DNA of 64,000 bases from Myotis daubentonii. Lineage: Eukaryota > Chordata > Mammalia > Chiroptera > Vespertilionidae. The first letter of the stretch is position 1, and every line of letters starts with the position of its first letter. The translations under genes and the position numbers were made by a program. This document shows, piece by piece, positions 45,581-58,373 of the stretch. The notes below the pieces were generated by a model. That model was not told the origin of the DNA. It did no database searches and saw only the letters and a program-made list of their open reading frames with translations. The stretch is taken from positions 101,290,626 through 101,354,625 of the forward strand of contig NC_081840.1 of the NCBI RefSeq assembly GCF_963259705.1, given 5' to 3'.

Positions 45581-47358
45581 GTTTCAACTTCATCAGTAGT
45601 TAGGGGTCTATTTAGCTTTTCTGATTCTTCCTGATTGAGTTTTGGAAGATTATATTGTTCTGGGGATATGTCCATTTCCTCTAGGTTGTCTAGTGTGTTT
45701 GAATATAGTTGTTCATAGTATTTTTAATGATCTTTTGTATTTATGTAGGGTCAGTTGTTACTTTGCCTTTTTCATTTCTGATTTTGTTTATTTGGGTCCT
45801 CTTTTTGTTTCTCGATGAGTCTGGCTAAAGGTTCATCAACTTTTATTATGTTTTCAAAGAACCAGCTCTTGGTTTTATTGATCATTTGAATTTTTTTTTG
45901 TCTCTATGTCACTTATTTCCACTCAGATATTTATTATTTCCTTCCTTATACTTAATCTGGGCTTTTTTTGTTCTCTTCCTAATTCTTTTAGCTGTAAGGT
46001 TAGATAGTTTATTAGAAGTTTTTCTTGATTTTTGATGTAGGCTTGTAATGCCATGGACTTCTCTCTCAGGACTGCTTCACTGTGTTCCATAGACTTTGTA
46101 TTGTTGTGTGTTCATTTTTATTTTTTTTCCAGGAAGTTTATGATTTCTTCCTTGATCTCATTGGTAACCCATTCATTGTTTAATAACATGCTATTTAATC
46201 TCCATGTGTTTGAATGTTTTTGATTGTTTGTATTATAGTTGATTTCTAATTTTATGCCATTGTGATCCAAGAAGATATGATATCAGTCTTTTTAAACTTG
46301 TAGAGACGTAGTTTGTGTCCTAACATGTGGTCTGTCTTTGAAAGTGTTCCATGTGCACTTAAGAAGAATTTATATCTTTGGAGTGAAGTGTTTTATATAT
46401 AAATTAATTCCATCTGATCTAGTGTGCCACTTAGAATCACTGTTTACTTGTTGATTTTTTTGTCTAGAAGATATATATATATATATAAGTGATGTCAGTG
46501 AAGTGCTAAAGTCCCCGACTATGGTTGTATTGCTTTCCATTTCCCATAAAACCCTCCAGAAGATTTTTATGTGCTTGTTTGCTCTTGTATTCAGTGCATA
46601 TATGTTTACCAGAGTTACTAGTATATCCTCTTGTTGTATCAATCTCTTTAGCATTGTGAAGTGGCCTTTATTTTCTCTTTTATGGACTTCACTTTGAAGT
46701 CTATTTGGTCAGATATGAGCATTGTTACTGCAGCTTTTTTACTAGTATTTTTCATTTCCATTTGCCTGGATAAATATTTTTCATCTCTTCAATATCATCC
46801 TGTGTCAGTCTTTTGTTCTGAGTTAGGTTTCCTGTGGACAGCATATATATGGGCCATGTTTTTTTTATCCAGAGCCATTTGCATTTAAGGTTATTATTGA
46901 TAGGTACTTATTTGTTGCCATTCTTATTCCTTATGCCTGTGATCTTCTCTTTCCCTCTATTTCTTTTTCTTTCAACATTCCCTTTAGCATTTCTTACAGT
47001 GCTGGCTTGGTGGTAATAAATTCTTTAAGTCTTTTTTGGCCTGCAAATCTTTTTATTTCACCTTTGTATTTGAAAGATAGCCTTGTTGGATAGAGTAGTC
47101 TTGGGTTTAGTCCTTTGGTTTTCATTACTTTGTATACTTCAAGCCACTCCCTTCTGGCCTGAAGTGTTTCTATTGCAAAATCAGCTGACAGCCTAATGTG
47201 AACTTTCTTTCTGGTAACGCTTTGTCTCTGTCTTGTAGCCTTTAAGTTTAGTTCATTGTTTTTAATGTTTACTCTATTTATTATTATGTGCATAGGTGTG
47301 GGTCTTTTGGGATTAATCTTCATTGGGACTCTCTGTATTTCCTGAACTTGAGTGACTT
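45266..47358 (-). mobile_element. L1 LINE lacking its 3' part (L1-7)
   Basis: Minus-strand L1 beginning in the RT region (45266), then linker, endonuclease (46000-46700, GDFSTSLTSL readable at 46370-46654) and ORF1 C-terminal half (47000-47340, KRPTPMHIII...SADFAIETLQARREW). It contains an (ATT)n run at 45547-45580 and a (TA)n run at 46471-46487. Both ends are unusual: the 3' end is lost and ORF1 stops at about 47358, where the 3' end of L1-8 begins. It is heavily mutated. Confidence 0.75.
45547..45580. repeat. (ATT)n microsatellite inside L1-7
   Basis: About eleven ATT units, expanded within the reverse-transcriptase linker region of the L1. Confidence 0.92.
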
Positions 47359-50300
47359 AAAAAATTTTTTTTCTTTATTGATTGAAGTATTACATATGTG
47401 TCCTTATCGCCCCATTGCCCCCCCCCCCATATCTCCATTCATGCTCTCACCCGCCTGGTGTCTGTGTTCATTGGTTAGGCTTATATGCATGTATACAAGT
47501 CCGTTGGTTGATCTCTCCCCCTTGCCCCCACCCTCCCCTACCTTCCCTCGGAGGTTTGATGGTCTGATTGATGCTTCTCTGTCTCTGGATCTGTTTTTGT
47601 TCATCAGTTTATGTTGTTCATTATATTACACAAATGAGGGATATCATGTGATATTTATCTTTTCTGACTGATGTATTTCACTTAGCATAATGCTCTCCAG
47701 GACCATCCATGCTGTTGCAAATGGTAGGAGTTCCTTCCTTTTTACAGTATGTAGTATTCCATTGTGTAGATGTACCACAGTTTTTTAGTCCACTCATCTG
47801 CTGATGGACACTTAGGCTGTTTCCAAATTTTAGCTATTATAAATTGTGCTGCTATGAACACAGCAGTGCATATATCCTTTCTGATTGGTGTTTCTAGTTT
47901 CTTGGGATATATTCCTAAAAGTGGGATCACTGGGTCAAATGGGAGTTCCAGTTTTAGTTTTTTGAGGGAGCTCCATACTGTTCTCCACAGTGGCTGCACC
48001 AGTCTCCATTCCCACCAGCAGTGCACGAGTGTTCCTTTTTCTCCGCATCTTCACTAGCACTTGTCATTTGTTGATTTGTTGATGATAGCCATTCTGACAA
48101 GTGTGAGATAGTACCTCATTGTTGTTTTGATTTGTGTATCTCAGTGTTTTCGTGTCTCTTGGTCTTCTTTATATACTCTTTCAAAAAGTATCTATTTAGT
48201 CTGTTGCCCATTTTTTGATTGGGTTGTTTATCTTCCTTTTGTTAAGTTGTATGAGTTCCCTGTAAATGTTGGAGATTAAACCCTTATCGGAGATCACATT
48301 GGCAAATATGTTCTCCCATGCACTGGGCTTTCTTGTTGTTTTGTTGATGGATTCTTTTGCTGTGCAGAAGCTTTTTATTTTGATGTAGTCCCACTTGTTT
48401 ATTTTCTCTCTAGTTTCCATTTACCTAGGAGCTGTATTGATGAAGATATTGCTTCAGCATATGTCTGAGATTTTTCTGCCTGTGGATTCCTCTAAGATTT
48501 TTATGGTTTCCTGTCTTATGTTTAAGTACTTTATCCATTTTGAGTTTATCTTTGTGTGTGGTGTAAGTTGGTGGTCTAGTTTCATTTCTTTGCATGTATC
48601 TGTCCAATTTTCCCAACACCATTTATTGAAGAAACTATTTTGACTCCATTTTATGTTCTTGCCTCCTGTGTCAAATATTAATTGAGTATAGTGGTTTGGG
48701 TCAATATCTGGGTTCTCTGTTCTGTTTCATTGATACACATGTCAGTTCTTGTGCCAGTACCAGGCAGTTTTGAGAACAGTGGTTTTGTAATACAGCTTGA
48801 TATCTGGTATTGAGATCCGACCTACTTTGTTCTTCTTCATCAGGATTGCTGCAGCTATTTGGGGTCTTTTTTTATTCCAGATGAATTTTTGTTGAGTTCG
48901 TTCTAGGTCTGTGAAATATGCTGTTGGTATTTTAATGGGGATTGCATTGAATCTGTAGACTGCTTTGGGTAGTATGGATGTTTTAATGATGTTGATTCTA
49001 CCAATCCATGAACACGGTATGTTGTTCCATCTGTTTATGTCTTCCTCTATCTCTTTTTTCAGTGTCCTGTAGTTTTCTGAGTACAGGTCTTTACCTCTTA
49101 AGTTTATTCCTAGGAAATCTTATATTTTTTGGTGCGATGGTAAATGGGATTTTATTTTAGTCTCTCTTTCTGTAAGTTCACTATTGGTATATAAAAATGC
49201 CATAGATTTCTTGCCATTAATTTTGTATTCTGCTATTTTGCTGAATTAATTTATTACATCTAATAATTTTTTGATGGAGTCTTTAGGTTTTCTATGTACA
49301 GTATTGTGTCATCTGAGAATAATGACAGTTTTACTTCTTCTTTTCCAATTTGGATACCTTTTATTTCTTCTTCTAGTCTTATCATTTTGGCTAGCACTTC
49401 CAGCACTATGTCAAACAGGAGTGGTGAAAGTGGGCATCTCTGTCTCATTCCTGTTCTTAGGTGAAATGGTTTTAGTTTATGCCCATTGAGTATGATGTTG
49501 GCTGTAGGCTTGTCATATAAGGCTTTTATTATGTTGAAGTATGACCCATCTATTCCCACTTTGCTGATGGTTTTTATCAAGAAGGGTTTTGGATTTTGTC
49601 AAATGCTTTTTCTGCATCAATTGATATGACTGTGATTTTTATCTCTCAACTTGTTTTTGTGATGTATCACGTTTATTGATTTGTGGGTATTGTACCATCC
49701 TTGCATCCCCAGGATAAGTTTTTTTTGGTCATGGTGTATGATCTTTCTGATGTTATAAATGGATCCGATTTGCTAGAATTTTGTTGAGGATTTTGGCATG
49801 TATGTTCATGAGGGATATTGGCCTGTAATTCTCTTTCTTTGTGTTGTCTTTACCTGGTTTTGGGATTAGGGTAATATTGGCTCCATAGAATGAGCTTGGA
49901 AGTGTTCCTTCCTCTTCAATTTTTTGGAATAGTTTGAGGAGGATAGGTTTTATTTCTTCTTTGAATGTTTGGTAAAAATCCCCTGTGAGGCCATCTGGCC
50001 GCCGGCTTTTGTTTGCTGTCAGCTTTTTGATGACTGCTTCAATATCCTTCCTAGTTATCGGCCAATTGAGATTTTTAGATTCTCCCTGATTGAGTTTTGA
50101 AAGGTTGCATATTTCTAGGAATATGTACATTTCCTCTAGGTTGTCTAGTTTGTTAGAATAGAGTTGTTCATGGTATTTTTTTTTTTTTTTTACAATCATT
50201 TCTATTTCTGTGGGGTCTGTTGTTATTTCGCCTCTTTCATTTCTGATTTTGTTTATTTGGCTCCTCTGCTTCTCAGATAGATGTTCATCAATCTTGTTTA

Positions 50301-52740
50301 TCCTTTCAAAGAACCAGCTCTTGGTTTCATTGATCTTTTGTATTGTTATTTTTTGGTCTCTATGTCATTTACTTCTGCTCTGATCTTTATTATCTGCTTC
50401 CCTCTGCTCACTCTGGGATTTTCTTGTTGCTGTCTTTCTAATTCTTTAAGTTGTAGAGTTAGATGATTTATTACCATTTTTTCTTTTTTTTTAATGCAGG
50501 CTTGTAGAGCTGTAAATGTTTCTCTCAGGACTGCTTTCACTGTGTCCCATATATTTTGGATTGTTGTGCTTTCATTTTTATTCATTTCCAGGATGTTTTT
50601 TATTTCTTCTTTGATCTCTTTAGTAACCCAGTCATTGTTTAATAGCATGTTATTCATATTCCAAGTGTTTGAATTTTTTTGATTGTTTTCATTGTAGTTT
50701 ATTTCTAATATTATGCCATTGTGGTCTGAGAAGATGCTTGATATAATTTCAATCTTCTTGAATTTGGAGAGACTTTGCCTGTGACCCAGTATGTGGTTTA
50801 TCTTTGAAAATGTCCCATGCACACTTGACAAGAATGTATATTCCATGGCTTTGGGGTGAAATGTTCTGAAGATGTCAGTTAAGTCCATCTGATTGATTGA
50901 GTCAATTTAGGTTTGCTGTTTCTTTGCTGATTTTTTGTCTAGATGATTTATCCAGTGATTTCAGTGGGGTATTAAAGTCCTCTACTATGATTGTATTGTT
51001 GTCGATCTCACCCTTGATATTTTCGAGGAGTTTTTTGTGTGTATTTGGGTGCTTCTGCATTGGGTGTATATATGTTTACCAGGGTTATACCCTCCTGTTG
51101 TATCGATGGCCTTCAGTTTGAGGTCTATTTTCTCAGAAATAGGTACTGCTACCCCAGTTTTTTTTCCCCTTTTGCCAGGAATATATTTTTCCATCCCTTC
51201 ACTTTCAGTCTGTGTGAGTCCCTTGTTCTAAGGTGGGTCTCTTGAGGGACAGCATACATATGGGTCATGTTTTCTTATCTATTCAGCCACTTGATGTCTG
51301 TGATTGGAGCATTTAGTCCCTTTTCATTTCAAGTTATTATTGATAGACTAGGGGCCCAGTGCACGAATTCATTCACCTTGAAAGGAACTGTGGACTGTGA
51401 GGCTACGATGGGCACAGGGACGGGTCTCAGCCCATCCTCTGCGCCCCCATCTAGCCCTCCCACCTTGGCCTCCGGTCCCCTGTCTGCCGGCTGCCCCGCT
51501 CCCACTGCTGCTGCTCCCACATGCTGAGGGCACTGGCCCCACTCGCACCTGCTGATGGCACAGAGTGATTGGGGCTGACGCCAGCAGCAGGTGCAAGTGG
51601 CGGCTGCTGCCCCAATTGCCCTTCAGGAGCAGGCAGAGGTGGAGAAGCCCTCAGAGGTGATCGAGTCCGGCAGCCTGCCAGCTGATGGTGCCAAGTGATC
51701 AGGTGCAGCACCAGGCACCGAACGGCGGGTGCAAGCGGTGGCTTCAGTGCCACCAGCGGGTGCAAGTGCTGGGCAGGACCATGGTGCGCAGGAGCAAAGC
51801 ATTTTCAGTAACCACCAGAGGCTCACCCTGATGACAGCGACCAGCACCCCACCTTGGTCTGGTGCCACCGCTCACCTGCTCCACCATCCTGCTGTGGCCA
51901 ACTCCTGTCATGTTTTGCACATGCCCTCTGGTGGTCAGCACATGTCATAGCAACCGGTTGTTTGGTTTTTCCAGTCCCACCATTCAGTCTATTTGCATAA
52001 TAGACTTTTATTATATAGGATACTTGTTTGTAGCCATTTTTATTTTTTTGTGCCTGTGTTCCTTCTTCCCTTTTTATTCTTTTTACACCAGTCCCTTTAG
52101 CATTTCTTGCATTGCTGACTTGGTAGTGATAAATTCCCTTAGCCTTTCTTTTTGTCTGTGAAGCTCCTTATTTCCCCTTCAATTTTGAATGATAGCCTTG
52201 CTGGATAGAGTATTATTGGAGTCAGTCCCTTGCTTTGTTTTCTTCCATCTTGTAGCCTGATGTGTTTCTGTTGAGAAATCATTTGATAATCTAATGGGAA
52301 ATCCTTGTACATAACTTTCTGTCTCTTTCTTGCAGCCTTTATGATTTTCTCTTTGTCTTGAACGTTTGCCATCATAATTATGGTGTGTCTCAGTGTGGGT
52401 CTTTTCGGATTCATTTTGTTTGGGACTCTCTGTACTTGTGTGACTTTCTTGCCCACATCAGGGAAGTTTTCTGACATTATTTCTTCCAGTAGCTTTTCTA
52501 ACCCTTGTTCCTCTTCCTGTCATTCTGGCACCCCTATTATTCATAAGTTGCTTCGTTTCATGTTGTTCCAAAGCTCCCTTAGGCTCCCCTCCTATCTTTT
52601 AATTTTTTTCTCCAATTACAGTTCAGTTTGGGTATATTTTGCTTCCTTGTCTTCTAATTCACTACACATGACCACACAGTCCCCTTTCACTCCCTCACTC
52701 ACACCCTCTCCCTCTTCCATCTTCCTGCCTCTGTAGTTGT
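47359..52740 (-). mobile_element. L1 LINE (L1-8) with a nested Helitron
   Basis: Minus-strand L1. The 3'UTR lies at 47359-47640, ORF2 C-terminus to RT at 47650-50200, endonuclease at 50346-51200 (SDHNGI kept), ORF1 C-terminal part at 52139-52477 with remnants to 52660. A short 5'UTR end (52665-52740, CACACAGTCCCC to CATCTTCCTGCC) suggests an internal 5'UTR deletion. The RT box reads LFSDDTILY. The ORF2 frame is broken many times. It is interrupted by a Helitron at 51348-52020. Confidence 0.8.
51348..52020 (-). mobile_element. Nonautonomous Helitron, copy 7, with GC-rich cargo
   Basis: On the minus strand: start TCCTATATAATAAAAGTC (ending 52020), end CTAG (51348-51351), imperfect palindrome GTGAATGAATTCGTGCAC. 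Removing it rejoins L1-8 text (TTATTATTGATAG plus TACTTGTTTGTAGCC). The 51370-51950 interior is GC-rich and single-copy-looking with GGTGCAAG-type short repeats. It has no frame I can assign, so it may be captured DNA. Confidence 0.9.
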
Positions 52741-52789
52741 AATAGTATTTTATTACTATTATTTTTTTCTCATTAATTTCTACTTTTTA

Positions 52790-52925
52790 AATTATTTTTT
52801 AATCTTTATTGTTGAAAGTATTACATAGGTCCCCCATTTCCCCCATTGTCCCCTTCAAGCCTGCCCTTCCCCTTCCCCCACCCTTTACTACCATATTGTT
52901 TGTGCCCATGGGTTATGCTTTTTTT
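52790..52925 (-). mobile_element. Short L1 3'UTR fragment
   Basis: Antisense L1 3' end (TTTTTTAATCTTTATTGTTG, AAAGTATTACATAGGTCCCC and a C-rich stretch), 5'-truncated after about 130 bp at GGGTTATGC. Confidence 0.7.
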
Positions 52926-53780
52926 CTTTAGTATTTTTTACTTAACATTAAATTTAATGGGGTGACATTGGTTAATAAAATTATATAGATATCAAGTATA
53001 CATTTCTATGATACATAGTCTGCATGTTGTATTATTTCCTTACATTATCTTTTCATTTATTGTTTTCTAATGTTTTGAGTTTTACTTTATTTGATTTTTG
53101 TGTTAATATTTTTGGGGCTATGAGTTTTCCACTGATCAATGCTATACATTATGATATGCATTGTTTTAGTTATTAGTTTTCAGAAATTCTGTAATTTCTA
53201 TTCCCTATTCACTTAAGAATTGTTCAGTAATATCCTAATGGAAGGTCCTTTTTGATTACATTTTTACAGTCCAATTTTATTGTGTTGTGATCAAGGAGTG
53301 TTGTTTGTAACATTGCCACTTTATATAACCTACTGGTTTTCTTTATGTCTTAATATACAACCTGATTATGTGATTTTTTTCCCATGTGCACTTGAAAGAA
53401 GGTATGTTTTCTATTGTTTGAGTATAGTCCGGGCCTGTCAGAATGTATTTCATATATTCTACTTTATTACATTGTTTCTACTTTATTACATTGTTTGCTT
53501 TTTAAAATATCATCATTCATTTTTTTGTCTACTAAACCTGTCTTAAATTGTTTTATATAGGTGATTATGTTACTTGGTATATAGATACTCTTAAATGTGT
53601 TATCTTCATTGTGGAATGTGAGTTTTAACATTATAAAGCATCCTTATTTGTCCAGAGAAATGCTGTTTTGGTTTAATATTTTCTTTAGGGGTAGTATCTT
53701 CCACTTTCTTAGTAATTCCATTTTTGTGATGAATATTTGTCCATCATCTTATTTTTAACTTTTTGAAACATTGCATTTAA
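52926..53780 (-). mobile_element. Ancient L1 remnant (L1M-like)
   Basis: Diverged text: TTTAATGGGGTGACATTGG followed by TATAGATATCAAGTATACAT at the left looks like an old L1M 3' end. At the right, CCCATGTGCACTTGAAAG and GCATCCTTATTTGTCC look like the old L1 endonuclease region. No frame survives; the parts may come from different copies. Confidence 0.55.
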
Positions 53781-53792
53781 GGTGTGTCTTTT

Positions 53793-53999
53793 TAAAATAT
53801 ATTTTTATTATTGATTTCAGAGAGGAAGAGAGAGAGAGGGAGAAATAGAAACATCAGTGATGGGAGGGAACCATTGACTGGCTGCCTCCTGCATGCTGGG
53901 ATCAAGCCTGAAGCATGTGCCCTGACTGGGAATTGAATCATGACCTCTGGGTTCATTGGTCAATGCTCAACAACTGAGCAACACTGACTGGGCTAAGGT
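53793..53999 (-). mobile_element. VES-like SINE, older variant, copy 10
   Basis: Minus-strand SINE with GTTGCTCAGTTGTTGAGC head, TTCAATTCCCAGTCAGGGC B-box region and TTTTTATTATTGATTTCAGAG tail. The exact 12-bp duplication GGTGTGTCTTTT flanks it (53781-53792 and 54000-54011). Confidence 0.85.
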
Positions 54000-54076
54000 G
54001 GTGTGTCTTTTATATATAGCACAATATTCATTGATTCATGTTTCTTTTAATATGCAAGTTATGATCACATTGATAT

Positions 54077-54236
54077 GATTCTCAAATGTTAGCATGCGAA
54101 GGAATCTACTGGGGGGCTGGTTTATACACATATTGCTGGCCCTACTTTCAAAGTGTTTGATTTAGTAGGATGAAATGAGGCCTGAGAATTTGCATTGGTA
54201 ACAAATCTGGTTGTCTAGGTCTTGGGTTCACACTTT
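54077..54236 (+). mobile_element. MER5A hAT-Charlie MITE, right end missing
   Basis: Starts GATTCTCAAATGTTAGCATG, then CTACTGGGGGGCTGGTT, GCCTGAGAATTTGCATT and GGTTCACACTTTT. These are the MER5A blocks in order. The last 15-20 bp (consensus TGAGAACCACTG) are missing exactly where the L1 3' end begins, so an L1 insertion or later deletion cut it. Confidence 0.85.
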
Positions 54237-54602
54237 TAAAAAAAATTTTTTTTTTATTGCTTAAAGTATTACAAAGGGTATTACATATGTGTCCTATTTT
54301 TTTTCCGCCCTTGACAATCCCCAGGCATTCCCTACCCCCCAGTGTCTTATGTCCATTGGTTATGCTTATATACATGCATACAAGTCGTTCGGTTGATCTC
54401 TTACCCCCCCCTTCCTGCCCCCCCAACCTCCCAGGCCTTCCCGCTGCAGTTTGACAATTTGTTTGAGGCAGCTCTGCTTCTGTATCTATTATTGTTCAAA
54501 AGTTTATAATGGTCTCTATTATCCATGAATGAGTGAGATCATGTGGTATTTTTCCTTTATTGACTGGCTTATTTCACTTAGCATAATGCTCACCAGTTCC
54601 AT

Positions 54603-57600
54603 TCATGCCTTTGCAAATGGTAAGAGTTCCTTCTTTTTTATAGCAGCATAGTATTCCATCGTGAAGATGTACCACAGTTTTCTAATCCATTCATCTACTG
54701 ATGGGCACTTAGGCTGTTTCCAGATCTTAGCTATGGTGAATTGTGCTGCTATGAACATAGGGGTGCATATATCCTTTCTGATTGGTGTTTCTGGTTTCTT
54801 GGGATATATTCCTAGAAGTGGGATCACAGGGTCAAATGGGAGTTCCATTTTTAGTTTTTTGAGGAAACTCCATACTGTCTTCCATAATGGCTGCACCACT
54901 CTGCATTCCCACCAGCAGTGCACAAGTGTTCCTTTTTCTCCACATCCTCTCCAGCACTTGTCGTTTGTTGATTTGTTGATGATAGCCAGTCTGACAGGTG
55001 TGAGATGGTACCTCATTGTTGTTTTGATTTGCATCTCTCGGATGATTAATGACTTTGAGCATGTTTTCATATGTCTGTTGGCTTTCTGAATGTCCTCTTT
55101 TGAAAGGTGTCTATTTAAGTCCTTTGCCCATTTTTTGATTGGATTGTTTATCTTCCTTTTGTTAAGTTGTGTGAGTTTCTTATAAATTTTGGAGATTAGG
55201 CCCTTATCAGATATGACATTGGCAAATATGTTTTCCCACACAGTGGGTTTTCTCGTTGTTTTGTTGATGGTTTCCTTTGCTCTGCAGAAGCTTTTTATTT
55301 TGATGTAGTCCCATTTGTTCATTTTCTCTTTAGTTTCAAGTGCCCTAGGAGCTGTATCAGTGAAGAAATTGCTTTGGCATATGTCTGAGATTTTGTTGCC
55401 TTTGGATTCTTCTAGAATTTTTATGGTTTCCTGTCATACATTTAAGTCCTTTATCCATTTTGAGTTTATTTTTGTGTATGGTGTAAGTTGGTGATCTAGT
55501 TTCATTTTCTTGCATATATCTGTCCAATTTTCCCAACACCATTTATTGAAGAGACTATTCTGGCTCCATTGTATGTTCTTGGCTCCTTTGTCAAATATTA
55601 ATTGAGCATATTGGTTCGGGCCGATTTCTGGGTTCTCTATTCTATTCCATTGATCTATATGTCTGTTCTTGTGCCAGTACCAGGCAGTTTTGAGAACAGT
55701 GGCTTTGTAATACAGCTTGATATCTGGGATTGAGATCCCACCTACTTTGTTCTTTTTCAGGATTGCTGCAGCTATTCGGGGTCTTTTTTTATTCCAGATG
55801 AATTTTTGGAGAGTTCGTTCTAGATCTGTGAAGTATGTTGTTGGTATTTTAATGGGAAGTGCATTGAATTTATAGATTGCTTTGGGTAATATGGACATTT
55901 TAATGATGTTGATTCTACCAATCCATGAAGACAGTATGTTCTTCCATCTGTTTATGTCTTCCTCTATCTCTTTTTTCTGTGTCCTGTAGTTTTCTGAGTA
56001 GAGGTCTTTTACCTCTTTAGTTAAGTTTATTATTCCTAGGTAGCTTAAATTTTGGTGTGATGGTAAATGGGATTGTTTTTATATTCTCTCTTTCTGAAAG
56101 TTCACTATTGGTGTATAGAAATGCCTCAGATTTCTTGGGGTTAATTTTGTATTCTGCTACATTGCCAAGTTCATGTATTAAGTCTAGTAGTTTTTTGATA
56201 GAGTCTCTAGAGTTTTGTATGTATAATATCATGTCGTTTGCAAATAAGGACAGTTTTACTTCCTCTTTCCCAATTTGGATGCCTTTTATTTCTTCTTCGT
56301 GCCTAATTGCAATGGCTAACACTTCCAGTACTATGTTGAACAGGAGCGGTGAGAGTGGGCATCCTTGTCTTGTTCCTGTTCTTAGGGGAAATGGTGTTAG
56401 TTTTTGTCAATTGAGTATGATGTTGGCTGTGGGCCTGTCATATATGGCTTTTATTATGTTGAGGTATAATCCTTCTACTCCCACCTTGCTGAGAGTTTTT
56501 TTTTTTTTTATCAAAAATAGGTGTTGGATTTTGTCAAATGCTTTTTCTGCATCAATTGATATGACCCTGTGGTTTTTTTCTTTCAATTTGTTTATGTGAT
56601 GTATCACCTTTATTGATTTGCGGATATTGTACCATCCTTGCATCCCTCGGATAAATCCTACTTGGTCATGGTGTATGATCTTTCTGATGTATTGCTGGAT
56701 CCAATTTGCTAAGATTTTGTTGAGGATTTTGGCATCTATGTTCATGAGGGATATTGGCCTGTAATTCTCTTTCATTGTGTTGTCTTTACCTGGTTTTGGT
56801 ATTAGGGTGATGCTGGCTTCATAGAATGAGCTTGGAAGTGTTCCTTCCTCTTGAATTTTTTGTAGTAGTCTGAGGAGGATAGGTTTTAGTTCTTCCTTGA
56901 ATGTTTGGTAAAACTCCCCTGTGAAGCCGTCTGGTCCTGGGCTTTTGTTTGCTGGAAGCTTTTTGATGACTGCTTCAATTTCTTCCATAGTTATTGGCCT
57001 ATTGAGATTTTTAGATTCTTCCTATTTGAGTTTTGGAATGTTATATTTTTCTAGGAATTTTTCCATTTCCTCCAGGTTGTCTAGTTTGTTGGAGTAGAGC
57101 TGTCCATAGTATTTTTTAACAATCATTTGTATTTCTGTGGGGTCTGTTGTTATTTCGCCTATATCGTTTCTGATTTTGTTTATTTGGGTCCTCTCTCTTG
57201 GCATCTTTGTGAGTCTAGCTAGAGGTTTGTCAATTTTGTTTGTCCTTTTAAAGAATCATCTCTTGGTTTCATTGATTTTCTGTATTGTTTTTTTGGTCTC
57301 TATGTCATTTATTTCTGCTCTAATCTTTATTATCTCCTTCCTTCGGCTCACTCTGGGGCTTTCTTGTTGCTGTCTTTCTAATTCTTTAAGTTGTAGAGTT
57401 AGATGATTTACCACCATTTTTTCTTGTTTTTTGAGATAGTCCTGTAGAGCTATAAACTTCCCTCTCAGCACTGCTTTCATTGTGTCCCATAGGTTTTGGA
57501 TTGTTATGTTTTCATTGTCATTAGTTTCCAGGATGTTTTTGATTTCTTCTTTGATCTCATTGTTAACCCAATCAATATTTAATAACATGCTATTTAGCTT

Positions 57601-58340
57601 CCAAGTGTTTGAGTATTTGGGGTTGTTCTTATTGTAGTTTATTTCTAATATTATGCCATTGTGGTCTGAGAAGATGCTTTTTATGATTTCAGTCTTCTTG
57701 AATTTGGGGAGATTTTGCCTGTGACCCAATATGTGGTCTATTTTTGAATATGTCCCATGAGCATCAGAGTGGAATGTATATTCCATGGCTTTGGGGTGAA
57801 GTGTTCTGAAGATGTCTATTAAGTCCATCTGATCTAGTGAGTCATTTAGGATTGCTGTTTCTTGCTGATTGTTTTTCTAGAGGACTTATCCAGTGATGTC
57901 AGTGGTGTAGTAAAGTCCCCTACTATGATTTGATATCTTCCAGGAGTTTTTTTTATGAATTTGGGTGCTCCTGCATTGGGTTCATATATGTTTACCAGAG
58001 TTATATCTTCTTGTTGTATTGATCCCTTTAGTATTATGAAGTGGCCTTCCTTATCTCTTATTATGGCCTTTACTTTGAGGTCTATTTTGTCTGATATAAG
58101 TATTGCTACCCCAGCTTTCTTTTCCTTTCCATTTGCCTGAAAGATATTTTTCCATCCCTTCACTTTCACTCAGTGTGAGTCCCTTCTAATGAGGTAGGTC
58201 TCTTGTAGACAGCAGATGTATGGGTCATGTTTTTTTATCCATTCAGCCACTCGATGTCTTTTGGTTGGAGCATTTAGTCCGTTTATGTTTAAAGTTATTA
58301 TTGAAAGGTACTTGTTTGTAGCCATTTTTTTTGTGTGTGG
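54603..58340 (-). pseudogene. L1-10 ORF2 (endonuclease/RT, several breaks)
   Basis: Endonuclease: 57846-58169 (KKAGVAILISDKIDLKVKAI, IVGDFTTPLTSLDKS) and 57256-57828 (FSDHNGI kept, [17 protein letters not shown]). RT: 56407-56988 ([35 protein letters not shown]) and 56017-56322. The catalytic box reads [10 protein letters not shown], so the first Asp of FADD is Asn. C-terminus: 54603-55322 with the CWRGCG...HCWWEC zinc knuckle. A T-run at 56503-56512 and other small indels shift the frame. The mutated RT box alone should abolish reverse transcription. Confidence 0.87.
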
Positions 58341-58373
58341 CTGTTTTCTTTCTGGGCTTTTTATTTCTTCTTT

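Noticed and set aside
56057..56599. Plus-strand open frame of 180 codons
   Set aside because: Antisense shadow of the L1-10 reverse transcriptase; no independent signal.
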